From Pelomonas paludis (GTDB lineage: Bacteria > Pseudomonadota > Gammaproteobacteria > Burkholderiales > Burkholderiaceae_C), in contig NZ_JBDPZD010000002.1 of the NCBI RefSeq assembly GCF_039872745.1, forward strand, positions 744,001 through 808,000: 64,000 nt of DNA, written 5' to 3'. A model generated the notes under the pieces. It had not been told where the DNA came from. It did no database searches and saw only the letters and a program-made list of their open reading frames with translations. Shown one piece after another: positions 31,442-41,300 of the stretch (positions are counted from its first letter, which is position 1; every line of letters starts with the position of its first letter). The translations under genes and the position numbers were made by a program.

Positions 31442-33106
31442 CTATCGAAGCTGCAGGTTGCGCCCCTGGGCCTGAGCGGGCGCCGGCAGTGCCAGCAGGC
31501 CAGCCAGCGTCGGCGCGAGGTCCGCGATTTCGACGCGCTCTGGGCGCGCTCCCAAGGCACTGATGCCGCGCCCCCAGAACAGCAGGGGCACATGGGTGTC
31601 GTAGACATGCGGCGAGCCATGGGTGCTGCCGCCAGGGCGAGAGCTGAGGAACCATCCCGGCTGCATCACGTACTGCAAGCCTGGCGCCCGCTCAGGGTCC
31701 CAGCTCTTGCGCATCGCCGCCAGGTACGGCGTTTTGTCCGCGTCGCCGGAGCGCATCTGCTGCTCATCAAACACCGCCAGCACGCCAGGCAGCTTCAGCA
31801 ACTCCTCCTTGGCCAGGCGCTCAACGTCGGCACGCGGCAAGCCACGCGATGCAATGCTCGCGTCGTCCAGCAGCAGGCCGGAGGCCGAGAAATCGCGTGC
31901 CAGCTTGGGCACGCCAAAGCGCTGCAGGAGCGCCGCATTGACGCTGGCCAGCGCAGGCCCCGCCGCCAGCCGCCCGGCCTGGCGCCCTTGGCTCTGCGCC
32001 CACTCTGGGGTGTCCGCAAAGCCATGATCTGCCGTCAGCGCCATCACATAGGCATCGCGGCCGATGGTGCGGTCGAGGTATTCGAAAAAGCGCTGCAGAT
32101 GTCGGTCCAGGTGCAGCAGGTGGTCATGCGAGAGGCGCGACTCGGGGCCCATCGCGTGGTTGACGTAGTCATGGCTGGAGAGGCTGACCGACAGGATGTC
32201 GGTGTGGCCGCGCTGGCCCAGGCGCTCGGCTTCGATGGCCGCGCGGGCAAAGGCCAGGGTCAGCTCATCACCAAAGGGGCTGGCCAACAGGTTGCCGTAG
32301 AAGCGCGGGCCCGGTGCGTCCATCTGGTCGCCCACGACGGCCGGCAGCCGATTACCATTGCCCGTGGCGACCTGCCAGGTCTGGCCATCAGGCACCGAAC
32401 GCGCGTAGGCCGCCTCGGGCAGTAGCGGCGCCCAGGTCTTCTTGAAGAAGGCATCGGCCGGCTTGCCAGCATTGAAAGCGGTGACCCAGGCCGGGTGCTG
32501 GGCCATGTAATAGGTGCTGGACGCAAAGCGCCCGGTTTCGGCCATGTACATATAGGCCGTGCCCTTGTGGCCGGCGGGCAGGATGGCGCCACGATCCTTG
32601 CCGGAGATGCCAATCACCTTGGCCTCGGGGTCGAGGCGGCGCAGCACGTCGCCCAGGGTCTCGACCTTGAGATTGCGCGGGCTGGTGCCGGCCAGCCGTG
32701 GCGTTGGGCTGTCGATGTAGGTGTGCGCCGGGTCTTGCGTGCAGTAGACCTGCTCGCCGGTCTTGAGGTCTCGCCACTCGTTGCTGATGATGCCGGTGCG
32801 CTGCGGGTAGGCCCCGGTCAGCATCACGGCGTGGCCCGCTGCAGTGACGGTGTGGCCGTGGCCATAGTGCGCCTCCGAGAACCACTGCCCACGGTCCAGG
32901 AAGCGCGCAAAGCCGTCCGACGCCAATTGATCGCGGACCTGGGTGATCTGGCGCATGGGCAGGCCGTCCACCACCAGCAGCACCATCAGCTTGGGCTTGG
33001 CAGGGGCAAGGCCTTCTGCAGGCGCCAGCTGCGAACAGCCGGAGACCAGCACGGCCGCCAGTGAAGCGACAACGCGGAGGGCAAGGTTGCGACGTGAGAG
33101 GGCCAT
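31442..33106 (-). CDS. Alkaline-phosphatase-superfamily lipoprotein (nucleotide pyrophosphatase/PafA-like)
   Basis: 554 residues from MALSRRNLALRV. The lipobox ASLAAVLVSGCSQ replaces an over-long in-frame N terminus. The metal and nucleophile segment reads VLLVVDGLPMRQI, then HYGHGHTVTAAGHAVMLTGA, with Thr as nucleophile. Later metal ligands are in SLSSHDYVNHAMGPESRLSH and ALTADHGFADTPE, and the C-terminal HVYDTHVPLLFWG is conserved. It removes phosphate from monoesters in the periplasm or at the outer membrane. No Pho box was recognised upstream. It is convergent with the nucleotidyltransferase gene. Confidence 0.82.
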   Translation of the reverse strand: MALSRRNLALRVVASLAAVLVSGCSQLAPAEGLAPAKPKLMVLLVVDGLPMRQITQVRDQLASDGFARFLDRGQWFSEAHYGHGHTVTAAGHAVMLTGAYPQRTGIISNEWRDLKTGEQVYCTQDPAHTYIDSPTPRLAGTSPRNLKVETLGDVLRRLDPEAKVIGISGKDRGAILPAGHKGTAYMYMAETGRFASSTYYMAQHPAWVTAFNAGKPADAFFKKTWAPLLPEAAYARSVPDGQTWQVATGNGNRLPAVVGDQMDAPGPRFYGNLLASPFGDELTLAFARAAIEAERLGQRGHTDILSVSLSSHDYVNHAMGPESRLSHDHLLHLDRHLQRFFEYLDRTIGRDAYVMALTADHGFADTPEWAQSQGRQAGRLAAGPALASVNAALLQRFGVPKLARDFSASGLLLDDASIASRGLPRADVERLAKEELLKLPGVLAVFDEQQMRSGDADKTPYLAAMRKSWDPERAPGLQYVMQPGWFLSSRPGGSTHGSPHVYDTHVPLLFWGRGISALGARPERVEIADLAPTLAGLLALPAPAQAQGRNLQLR

Positions 33107-33158
33107 GGCGCATCGACTTTGAAGCAGAAATGGCGAGCTTACGCCGCACAATTGACGA

Positions 33159-33908
33159 ATGCGCGACTCCGAGCCCCAAGCCGATCCGACGCGATTTCTC
33201 GACGGCTGGCGTGCGCCCGTGAAGGCGCCGGACGAGGCGCCCCTCGTCACCGGCCTGGCCAGCCTGACACCATCGCTCAGCGCCGAACGCCTGCAGCGCC
33301 TGCGTGATCGGGGCTACGCCATGCAGGACGTGCAGGACGTGGAGCTGCCGGCCAGCCCGCCGCCGCCTCAGCCCGCCTGGGCCGAGATCCAAGCCAGCCT
33401 GACCCGCGCCGCCGAGCAAGCCCGCCCGCCGGCCCTGAGGCCTGCCAGCGACCCACGCCTGCTGGCCCGCTGGCAACCCCGCGCCTGGACCGGCCGGCTG
33501 CGCAAGATCGCCGAGGTCTCGGCCGAGGTCGTTCAGACCGCCCAGGGCCCCTTGGTTGAAAACCGCGCTGCGGCCTGGCTGTTCGCAATTTGGCCACCGC
33601 AGCGTCTGGAGTCGCCCTTGCTAGGCCGCTGGCCGGCCCAGGTCGGCCTGGTCGAGGCCGACGACGCCCCGCTGGCCCAGGCCGCCATGCTTGCCACGGT
33701 GCCGCCCGACGCGCCGCTCTGGGTGGCTGACCTGGACATCGACTGGGGCCTGGTCGCCGAGATCCTGCTGCACCAGGACGCCAGCCTGCGCCAGGGCCTC
33801 AGCGGCTGCCTGAGGGACCTGATCCAGAGCGAACGCGAAGCCGCCTACGCCCAGATCAACCAGGCCTATGAGCGCGCTGGCCGCACCATCCGCCGCAAGC
33901 CCCGCTGA
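33159..33908 (+). CDS. Hypothetical protein
   Basis: 249 residues, soluble. It has a Pro-rich middle (ELPASPPPPQPAWAEIQ) and a C-terminal helical part ILLHQDASLRQGLSGCLRDL, then IQSEREAAYAQINQAYERAG, possibly coiled coil. No family recognised. It is divergent from the phosphatase gene (52 bp apart) and lies 13 bp before the crotonase gene, so it probably forms an operon with it. Codon use is like core genes. Confidence 0.5.
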   Translation: MRDSEPQADPTRFLDGWRAPVKAPDEAPLVTGLASLTPSLSAERLQRLRDRGYAMQDVQDVELPASPPPPQPAWAEIQASLTRAAEQARPPALRPASDPRLLARWQPRAWTGRLRKIAEVSAEVVQTAQGPLVENRAAAWLFAIWPPQRLESPLLGRWPAQVGLVEADDAPLAQAAMLATVPPDAPLWVADLDIDWGLVAEILLHQDASLRQGLSGCLRDLIQSEREAAYAQINQAYERAGRTIRRKPR

Positions 33909-33921
33909 AGCCCCCTGACGG

Positions 33922-34689
33922 ATGCCGCCCCCTGCCCTGCCCAGCCTGCCCCCACAGCTCGACCTGACCGGCGCCATCGCCCGGATCACCCTGCACCGCC
34001 CGGAGGCCGCCAACCGGCTCAGCCTGGCTGACCTGGCCGTGCTGCAGGCGCACCTCGACACGGTCGAGCAGGCGGCACAGGTCCGCGTGCTGGTGCTGCA
34101 GGCGGTTGGGCGCAGCTTCTGCGCCGGCTTCGACCTGCGGGAGCTGTCAGGGCAGGTGGACCCAGGTGCCCAGTTCGAGGCCCTGGCGGACCGGCTGGAG
34201 CGCACCCGCACCATCACCCTCTGCTGCCTGGAGGGCGGTGTCTATGGTGGCGGCACCGACCTGGCCCTGGCCTGCGACTTCCGCATCGGCAGCCCGGCCT
34301 GCGAGATGTTCGTCCCAGCCGTGCGCCTGGGCCTGCACTACTACGGCGGCGCCATGCAGCGCTGCGTGCAGCGGCTGGGTTTGCAGGCGGCCAAGCGCCT
34401 GCTGCTGGCGGCGGAGCCCTTCTCGGCTGCCCAGATGCTGGCCTGCGGTTTCCTCACCGATCTGAGCGACACGCCCGCCACCCACTGCGAGGCCCTGAGC
34501 GAACGCCTGGCCGGCTTTGCGCCCCTGGCCCTGCTGCCCATGAAGCAGCACCTCAACGCCCTGGCCCGGCGCCAACTCGACAGCCAGCCACTGGCCGCAG
34601 ACATCGCACGGTCGCTGCAATCCGAGGATCTCGCCGAGGGCGCCGACGCCTGGAAAGCCCAGCGAACACCCGGATTTCAGGGTCGCTGA
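33922..34689 (+). CDS. Enoyl-CoA hydratase/isomerase (crotonase) family protein
   Basis: 255 residues. The first oxyanion segment is VGRSFCAGFDLREL. The second is CLEGGVYGGGTDLALACDFR, both typical of the family. The catalytic Glu that usually follows in the F-x-x-P-E segment appears replaced: the region reads MFVPAVRLGLHYYGGAMQR. The protein therefore probably binds an acyl-CoA but may isomerise, dechlorinate or only bind rather than hydrate. It follows the hypothetical gene by 13 bp. Confidence 0.75.
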   Translation: MPPPALPSLPPQLDLTGAIARITLHRPEAANRLSLADLAVLQAHLDTVEQAAQVRVLVLQAVGRSFCAGFDLRELSGQVDPGAQFEALADRLERTRTITLCCLEGGVYGGGTDLALACDFRIGSPACEMFVPAVRLGLHYYGGAMQRCVQRLGLQAAKRLLLAAEPFSAAQMLACGFLTDLSDTPATHCEALSERLAGFAPLALLPMKQHLNALARRQLDSQPLAADIARSLQSEDLAEGADAWKAQRTPGFQGR

Positions 34690-34785
34690 AAGCCCTAGGG
34701 CGGGGGACCTGCCACATCGTGGGAAAATACCGTGCTCGCGGCACTGCCCCTGCCGCCCTCCCCACAACTCTTCGACAGGACCAGC

Positions 34786-35025
34786 GTGGCCAAAGAAACC
34801 ACCAAGACCACCATCGAAGCGGATGGTCTGCGTTACCGCTCCAAAGCTCCGGGTTCGCCCTTCGCTGCCACCTCTTCCTTCGGCGCTGCCACGATGTCGT
34901 GCTTCCTGTGTGGCAAGCACCGCCCCCGGGCCATGCTCAAGTCCAAGAAGCTGCTTGGCAAGTCACAGCCCGTCTGCGCGCCCTCTTGCAAGGAGCTGGA
35001 AGCCCAGCTCGCCGCCAAGAAATAA
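34786..35025 (+). CDS. Small zinc-ribbon-like protein (79 aa), paralogue of 35826-36029
   Basis: 79 residues from a GTG preceded by AGGA. The longer ATG frame adds 18 residues without similarity to the paralogue. The motif CFLCGKHRPRAMLKSKKLLG with VCAPSC downstream gives four Cys in a CxxC...CxxxC pattern, consistent with a zinc ribbon. The pattern G-L-R-Y-x-S-K-x-x-G-S-P-F is also shared with the paralogue. The function is unknown. A strong terminator follows at 35058. Confidence 0.65.
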   Translation: MAKETTKTTIEADGLRYRSKAPGSPFAATSSFGAATMSCFLCGKHRPRAMLKSKKLLGKSQPVCAPSCKELEAQLAAKK

Positions 35026-35057
35026 AACGCCAGCCCTGACGGGCACGGGACACGGAC

Positions 35058-35086
35058 GGCGGGGCCTCGGCCCCGCCGGTCTTTTT
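35058..35086 (+). terminator. Rho-independent terminator
   Basis: GGCGGGGCC pairs with GGCCCCGCC around a 2-nt loop and is followed by GGTCTTTTT. It ends the small zinc-ribbon gene and faces the convergent thymidine kinase gene. Confidence 0.7.
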
Positions 35087-35099
35087 GGGGCCCGGGGCT

Positions 35100-35660
35100 T
35101 CAGCTGCTGCGGAAGCAGCGGCCACAGACCGAGCGGTAGCGGCTGTTGCCGCCGATCTCGACCTGGGCGCCCTCAGTCACCTTGCGGTTCTGCGCGTCCA
35201 CGCGCATGTTCATGGTCGCCTTGCGCCCGCAGTCGCAGATGGTCTTCATCTCGTCCATCTCGTCGGCCAGGGCCAGCAGCGTGGCCGAGCCTGGGAAGAG
35301 CTCGCCCCGGAAGTCGGTGCGCAAGCCGTAGCAGATGGCCGGAATGTTCTGCAGATGGGCCAGCTCGTGCAGGGTCTGCACTTGGGCCGGCGTCATGAAC
35401 TGCGCTTCGTCCACCAGGATGCAGGCGACCCCGGGCGAGCGGGCGGCTTCGGCCCGGAAATCGGTCGTGTCGTCAAAGGTCGCCGCCTGACGCTGGGGGC
35501 CGAGCCGGGAGGTGACAAAGCCCTCGCCGAAACGGTCATCCACCCGGGCGGTGTAAATGAGCACGCGGTGCCCGCGTTCCTCGTAGTTGTGCGCCACCTG
35601 TAGCAAGGCCGTGGACTTGCCGGCGTTCATCGCCGCGTAGCGGAAGAAAAGCTTGGCCAT
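35100..35660 (-). CDS. tdk: Thymidine kinase
   Basis: 186 residues, the usual type II size. The P-loop region reads FFRYAAMNAGKSTALLQVAH. The Walker-B-like segment is CILVDEAQFMTPAQVQTLHE. The lasso/zinc domain has CDCGRKATMNMR and a terminal CGRCFRSS. It phosphorylates thymidine in the salvage pathway. Both neighbours on the plus strand are small zinc-ribbon paralogues, so the pair flanks this gene. Confidence 0.93.
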   Translation of the reverse strand: MAKLFFRYAAMNAGKSTALLQVAHNYEERGHRVLIYTARVDDRFGEGFVTSRLGPQRQAATFDDTTDFRAEAARSPGVACILVDEAQFMTPAQVQTLHELAHLQNIPAICYGLRTDFRGELFPGSATLLALADEMDEMKTICDCGRKATMNMRVDAQNRKVTEGAQVEIGGNSRYRSVCGRCFRSS

Positions 35661-35825
35661 GGGTGAGATTGTGAGAGCGCCTACCCGCCAGATCCCGGCC
35701 CCTCAAGCCTGGGGCAGGGGAAGCCCTGAATTTCGGCGCCGAAGCAACGCAGGCTCGGGGCAAGCGCGCTAGCGCTGTCACAGGCCTTGTGCGTCAATGG
35801 ACTGGTTCCAGTTCCGGTCCAGAAC

Positions 35826-36029
35826 ATGAGCAAAGACACCGTTACCGCAGTCCGGGAGGGCGGCCTGCGTTACACCTCCAAAGTGGGGGGCTCGCCCTTT
35901 TTGGGCAGTGGCCACACGCGGTCGTGCTTCAAGTGCGGCAAACACCGCCCGCCGTCCAGCCTGCAGTCGCTGCGCGTCCTGGGACGCAACGAAGTGGTGT
36001 GCAAGCCGAACTGCAAGACGGCTGAGTAG
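35826..36029 (+). CDS. Small zinc-ribbon-like protein (67 aa), paralogue of 34786-35025
   Basis: 67 residues from MSKDTVTAVREGG. CFKCGKHRPPSSLQSLRVLG with VCKPNC downstream matches the other small gene at the same positions (CFLCGKHRP; VCAPSC). The upstream 13 in-frame codons lack similarity to the paralogue. It overlaps no other gene and ends 14 bp before the end of the convergent GH8 gene. Function unknown. Confidence 0.65.
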   Translation: MSKDTVTAVREGGLRYTSKVGGSPFLGSGHTRSCFKCGKHRPPSSLQSLRVLGRNEVVCKPNCKTAE

Positions 36030-36043
36030 CCCCCAGGGCGCCG

Positions 36044-37261
36044 TTAAACCGCAGCGCCCCAGGGCCTGAAGCGCCCGCCGGCCTGCAGCAGGCCCAAGAG
36101 GGCCAGCAGCCCGTCGTAGTAGCGGTAGCGGCCGGTGGGCATTGGTGCGTCCCACAGGCGCTTGAGCCAGATCTTGGCCTGGCGCGCATCCGGGCAGCCC
36201 TGCCCGGCCACCGCCAGCATCGCTACAAGCCCGAGTGAACGCCCCTCGTCGAGCGCCTTGCCCTCCAGCGTGAACAGGCTACCCTTGGGGTTGGCCGACA
36301 GGAACCCGACCACCCGCTGGCTTTGCGCCATCTGCCACTCGGCATCCGCCCGCCACCATTGGTGGTCGATGGCCACATTGGCCAGGATGCGCCAGGCGTC
36401 GTAGCGGAAGTCCGCCTTGCCGGGGCCGTGGTTGGTGGGCGTGTAGGGCCTGCCATCGAAGAAGGCGTACTCGGGCATCAGCCCCGTGCGCGGGTGCGCG
36501 GCCCGCTTGAAGAAACGCCGGCTGGTGTCCGTGACCTCGCGCCAGATGCGGCGGTCGGCCGCGTCGGCAGCGCGCTGCGCCCAAATCTCGGTGAAGGCCG
36601 GCAGGTGGTAGGACGGGTCGGTGAAGCCCGAAGCCTCGGGCGTGGGGGCAAAAACGATCTGCTTTTCCTGTGGGTCGTAGATGGGCGTGACGCGCGCGGT
36701 GCGCGGCTTGCGCAGCATCTCGGCCAGCAGGGCCTGGGCTTGGTCGCCGTAGTGCAGCTCGCCCTCGCCATTGCCCCAGCGGGCCTCAGCCATCAGCAAG
36801 GCCATGGCGATCCAGGCTTCGCCGTCGCTGGCGCTGCCGGGGTCGAGGTGCTTGCCGTCAAACGCGCAGGACCACGCGAAGTAGCCGCGTCGCTCACCCT
36901 CTGCGTGGCGCATGAAGCGCGTGGCCCAGCGCCACAGGCGGTTGAACACCGCCTGCTGGTTGAGCTGCACGGCCAGCATCAGCGCATAGGACATGCCTTC
37001 GGAGCGCACGTCCTGGTTGTTGATGTCGGCGCAGTAGGCCATGTCGGGCGCGACGTCGAAGACGATGCGCTGCTCGGGCCCACCCTGGAAGAGATGCTGG
37101 TAGGCCGCGCCGATGCGCTGGTCGAGTTCTGCGTCGGTCTTGCCGAGGACCTCGGCGAAGAGATTGCGCAAGCCTGGTTGAGGCAGCAGGTCTGCGGCCT
37201 GGGCCCGGCCCGCCAACAAAGGCAGCGCGCCGGCGGCCAGCACACTGCGGCGCGCAATCAC
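36044..37261 (-). CDS. GH8 family glycosidase, probable reducing-end xylose-releasing exo-oligoxylanase
   Basis: 405 residues starting at a GTG that overlaps the stop of the SMP-30 gene (GTGA). The signal peptide is MIARRSVLAAGALPLLAGRA. The GH8 acid Glu lies in NQDVRSEGMSYALMLAV. Other (alpha/alpha)6-barrel features are CAFDGKHLDPGSASDGEAWI and KADFRYDAWRILANVAIDH. Length and the RSEGMSY pattern fit Rex enzymes, which take xylose from the reducing end of xylo-oligosaccharides, better than cellulose-synthesis endoglucanases. The context of a xylan locus supports this. Confidence 0.8.
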   Translation of the reverse strand: MIARRSVLAAGALPLLAGRAQAADLLPQPGLRNLFAEVLGKTDAELDQRIGAAYQHLFQGGPEQRIVFDVAPDMAYCADINNQDVRSEGMSYALMLAVQLNQQAVFNRLWRWATRFMRHAEGERRGYFAWSCAFDGKHLDPGSASDGEAWIAMALLMAEARWGNGEGELHYGDQAQALLAEMLRKPRTARVTPIYDPQEKQIVFAPTPEASGFTDPSYHLPAFTEIWAQRAADAADRRIWREVTDTSRRFFKRAAHPRTGLMPEYAFFDGRPYTPTNHGPGKADFRYDAWRILANVAIDHQWWRADAEWQMAQSQRVVGFLSANPKGSLFTLEGKALDEGRSLGLVAMLAVAGQGCPDARQAKIWLKRLWDAPMPTGRYRYYDGLLALLGLLQAGGRFRPWGAAV

Positions 37262-38205
37262 AGCGCCCCCTGGGCGTTGACGTGCAGCGCGTAAAGGCTG
37301 TGGCTGCTGGCCATGAAGAGGCGATTCTTGCGCGCGCCGCCAAAGCACAGGTTGGCGCAGCGCTCGGGCAGTTGGATGTGCAGCAGTGGCGTGCCGTCTG
37401 GGGCCAGCACGCGCACGCCGTTGGTGGCCTCGCTGCCGCCGTAGCCGCACCAGAGGTTGCCGGCGGTGTCGAGCCGGAAGCCGTCGAGCTGGCCGCCATC
37501 GTCGGCGGTGTAGAGCACGCGCCGGTTCTTGATCTGGGCGCCGTCCACGTCGTAGGCCAGCAATTGCCGGTGAGGCATGCTGCGGCTGTCGATCACATAG
37601 AGCAGCTTCTCGTCGGGCGAGAAGGCCAAGCCGTTTGGTGCGACCAGGCTGTCGTCCATGCAGCGCAGCTCGCCGTCCGGGCTCAGGCGGTAAAAGCTTT
37701 CGGGCAGCTCAGGCTGGGCGGGCTCGCCCTCGAACCAGCCACTGATGCCGAACGCCGGGTCGGTGAACCAGATCGTGCCGTCGCGCTGGCAGACGATGTC
37801 GTTGGGGGAGTTGAGGCGCTTGCCCTGGTAGCGGTCGGCCAGCACGGTGATGCGGCCGTCCCACTCGGTGCGGGTGATGCGGCGCGTCAGGTGCTCGCAG
37901 CTGAGGAGCCGGCCCAAGTGATCACGGGTGTGGCCATTGGCGTGGTTGGAGGGGTTGCGGTACTCGCTGACCACGCCATTGGTCTCGTCCCAACGCAGGA
38001 TGCGATTGGCGGGGATGTCGCTCCAGAGCAGGAAGCGGCCATCGCCAAACCACACCGGCCCCTCGGCCCAGCGGCAGCCTGTGTAGAGCTGCTCGACGGT
38101 GCCCTGGAAGAGGCGCAAGCCAGCGCCGCGCGGGTCCAGCACGGTGACGCGTCCGTCAGGCATGAGGGCATTGGGCTGGAAGGGAATCTGGGGGCCGTGC
38201 AGCAT
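37258..38205 (-). CDS. SMP-30/gluconolactonase/LRE family protein
   Basis: 315 residues. The beta-propeller lactonase pattern is clear: YTGCRWAEGPVWFGDGRFLL, then WSDIPANRILRWDE with the metal-binding Glu, NSPNDIVCQRDGTIWFTDPA, and ALAFSPDEKLLYVIDSRS-like blade (LAFSPDEKLLYVIDSRSM). These enzymes open sugar lactones such as glucono- or xylono-lactone. Beside xylan-degrading genes it could serve xylose or uronate oxidation. It is first in a two-gene operon with the GH8 gene. Confidence 0.82.
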   Translation of the reverse strand: MLHGPQIPFQPNALMPDGRVTVLDPRGAGLRLFQGTVEQLYTGCRWAEGPVWFGDGRFLLWSDIPANRILRWDETNGVVSEYRNPSNHANGHTRDHLGRLLSCEHLTRRITRTEWDGRITVLADRYQGKRLNSPNDIVCQRDGTIWFTDPAFGISGWFEGEPAQPELPESFYRLSPDGELRCMDDSLVAPNGLAFSPDEKLLYVIDSRSMPHRQLLAYDVDGAQIKNRRVLYTADDGGQLDGFRLDTAGNLWCGYGGSEATNGVRVLAPDGTPLLHIQLPERCANLCFGGARKNRLFMASSHSLYALHVNAQGAL

Positions 38206-38251
38206 CGTGGCGTCGCTTCAAAAATGGGCCGTGGCACTGTAGCCGAGGGCC

Positions 38252-38285
38252 AAAAAAAGGGCGCCCCTCGGTGAGAAGGGGCGCC
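38252..38285 (-). terminator. Rho-independent terminator downstream of the TonB receptor gene
   Basis: On the minus strand GGCGCCCCT pairs with AGGGGCGCC around an 8-nt loop, followed by CTTTTTTTGG. It lies about 70 bp after the receptor stop. Confidence 0.75.
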
Positions 38286-38298
38286 AAGCAGGAGGGCC

Positions 38299-38330
38299 CA
38301 GCGATAGATCCAGCGATAGATCCAGCGATA
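38299..38330. repeat. 12-bp tandem repeat
   Basis: The unit CAGCGATAGATC occurs twice in full and a third time in part (CAGCGATA), between the TonB receptor stop and its terminator. It looks like slippage in a non-coding 3' region. Confidence 0.7.
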
Positions 38331-38353
38331 GGCCCGGGGAGAGCAGTCGAGGA

Positions 38354-41300
38354 TCAGTACTTGACGCGCAGACCCACGGCGTAGGTGCGACCCGGGTCGT
38401 AGATCGTGAAAGGAGCGTTCTCGAACTGGAAGTAGGCGCGCTGGATGCTCTTGGTGACGTTGTTGACGTCGAAGCTCATCGACACATCGGTCTTCCAACC
38501 CAGGAAGCGGCTCAGGTCAACGCGGGAGGACACGTCCACTTGCTTGTAGTCGGTCCCGAAGATCGCCGCCGCGCCAATGCCGTTCTGACCCGGGGTCGAG
38601 CCTTGCGAGCCCTTGGTGAAGGTCTGGGCCACGCGGAAGGAGATGCCCTTGGCGTCGTAGTAGGCGGTCAGGTTGTAGGTGTGCGGAGGCACGCCCAGCG
38701 CGATGAAGCCGCTGTTGTTGGTGGCGCGCTGCTTGACCTTGGTGTAGTTGGCCGTGAAGCCAAAGCCCTGCACCGGCAGGAAGGTCAGCGGCTGGACCCA
38801 GGACAGCTCCATGCCGTTCACCTTGAGCAAGGCGTCGGAGTTGACCTGCTGCGACACCAGCACGTCCTGCGCGTTGACGGCCGCCGTCTGGGCTGCATTC
38901 AGCGAGGTCAGGCCTGCGGCCAAGCCGGAGCGCACGGCGATGGCATCACGCTGCTGTTGGGTCAGCTGTGCGTAGGTCCAGTTCCACTGCGCCAGGTCGC
39001 CGAACTTGTAGGTGATGTTCTGCGTCGAGGTGAAGGCCGTGATGTCCTTCTTGAAGAACGCGGCGGCCAGATAGCCTTCGCGGCCGGTGTACCACTCCAG
39101 GCCCAGGTCCCAGTTCTTGGAGATGTAGGGCTTGAGGTCGGAGTTGGTGAGCGTGGCCTGGGCGGCCGACGGGTCGCTGAACTGCAGCTGCGTGCGGCGC
39201 AGGTCCTGCGGGTTCGGGCGGGTCATGGTCTTGGAGCCCGAGAGACGCAGCAGCACGTCGTCACGCAGGTTGTAGGCCAGGGTGCCCGAGGGCAGGTTGT
39301 TGCTGTAGGCGGTGGGGGTCAGCTCTTCGGTGATGAGGTTCGGGAAGCGGCCACCATCGCCCAGGTTCAGCTGCGCATTGCGCGGGTCGGCGGTGCTGAT
39401 GAGCGTGCCGAAGGCCTGCTCAGTGCGCGCATGGCGCAGGCCCAGGTTGTAGGCAAAGCGGTTGCCAAGCAGGCTGGTGCGGCCGGCGGTCTCCACGTAG
39501 AAGGACGTGACCTTCTCCTGGATGAAGCCGGGGTTGGTGCCGGTATTGGTGCTACCGGTCGAGACCTGGGTGTTGGCGTAGGCCTGGTCATAGCCGCTGT
39601 CGGCGCGGAACTTGTCCCAGTTGAGACCAATGAAGCCGCGCGGGTCGGCATGCAGGTAGTTCTGCAGCGAGCCGTTCGGGATCAGCGGGCCCTGGAACTG
39701 CAGGGACGCCGGGCTGGCGCCGGCCGTCAGGCCCGTGCCGTAGCCGGGGTAGGACGCAGCAGCCGCGCCCGCCGTGCCGGTGCCATTGCAGCCCGAGCCA
39801 GCGCCGTTGGTGGTGTTGGGTGCCGGCAAGAAGACGTTCAGGTTGCGGCGGCAGGCCAGGTTCTCCCAGTAGGCATCGCCGTTCAGGCTGGTGATGCGGC
39901 GCAGGACGTCGTCGTAGGCCGCGCCGGCCTTGACCATGAAGTTCTTGTCGCCGTAGGTGAAGTTGAAGCGGCCACCTTCGGTGCGCACCCAGCGCTTTTC
40001 GTCCTGCATGTTCAGACGGCCACCGTTCCACTGGAACTTGGTGGGGTCGTTCAGGCTGATGTTGGTGTTGATGACCGGGGTGCCAGTGGTGTTGTCGTAC
40101 TCGACCGTGACGCCCGAGCTGCCGGGGGTGATGAGCAGCACGGTGGGCGACTCGCGATGGAAGTCGCTGCGTGTCGAGTTGATCTGGGCGTCAACCTTGA
40201 GGTTGTCGCTGATCTGGTAGACGAGGCCGGGGTTGAAGCTCTGGAAGATCGTCGTCTCGGTGTACGGGCGATATTCCAGGAACCACTGGGCGTTGGTGAA
40301 CGTGCCCTTGGTGACCACGCAGCCGTTGCCGCAGTCGCTGCGGTCGAACTGGAGGTTCAACGGCACCATGGCACCGAAGCGGCCCACCCAGTTCATGTCC
40401 GAGCGCTCGATCTTGTTCTTCTTCTTGCCAGCCATGACGTCGAGGTAGAGCTCGAGGTCGTCATTGGGGCGGGCTTCCAGGCTGACCACGGCATTGAGGC
40501 GGTCCCGCGTGCCCTCGGACGCCATGCGGCGGCCCAGGCGGGGGATCAAGCCGTTGTCGATCTGGGTGATGCTGGCGCCAGGGTTCTTGGCCAGCAGGAA
40601 GGCTTCGTTGATGACGTCGTTGGTCACCAGGCCGCTGCCGGCGTTGGCGGGCACATTGCCCGGAATGGTCCAGTTGCCGCCGCCCGTGCTGTTGCGCGTG
40701 GCGCTGGAGCTTTGGGTGGCCGACAGGCCGGCATTGGTCCAGCCGATGGTCTCGAAGCCCGAGGTGTTGACCTTGTTGTTGGCCCAGGAGAGGCCGACCA
40801 GGGCGCCGAACTGGTTGTCCCAGGTGTTGCTCACGATGGCCGAGCCACGCGAGCCCCAGCTCTTGGCGGGCGCGTTCTTGGTACCCACCATCTGGAAGGC
40901 ACTGCGGAAGCCGCGCTTGTCGAACGGCCGCACGCTGCGCATGTCCACGATGCCGGCAGCACCGCCTTCTAGCATCGACGCCGTCGGGCTCTTGGACACG
41001 GTGACCTTGTTGAAGAGCTCGCCCGGCAGGAAGTCCATGTCGACTTCACGGTTGGCGCTCTGGGCATCGGTGCGGCCCGTGGAGGCGGAGGCAATCGGTG
41101 ACCCGTTCATCAGGATGCGGGTGAAGCTGGTGCCCAGACCGCGAATCTGAACCTGCAGGCCTTCACCGGAAATTTCACGCGAAACGGTCAGGCCGGGGAT
41201 GCGGCTGATGGCCTCGGCAATGTTCTGGTCCGGGAACTTGCCCATGTCCTCGGCATTGATCGTGTCGACGAACTCGATGGCGTTTTTCTTGTCAGTGGCC

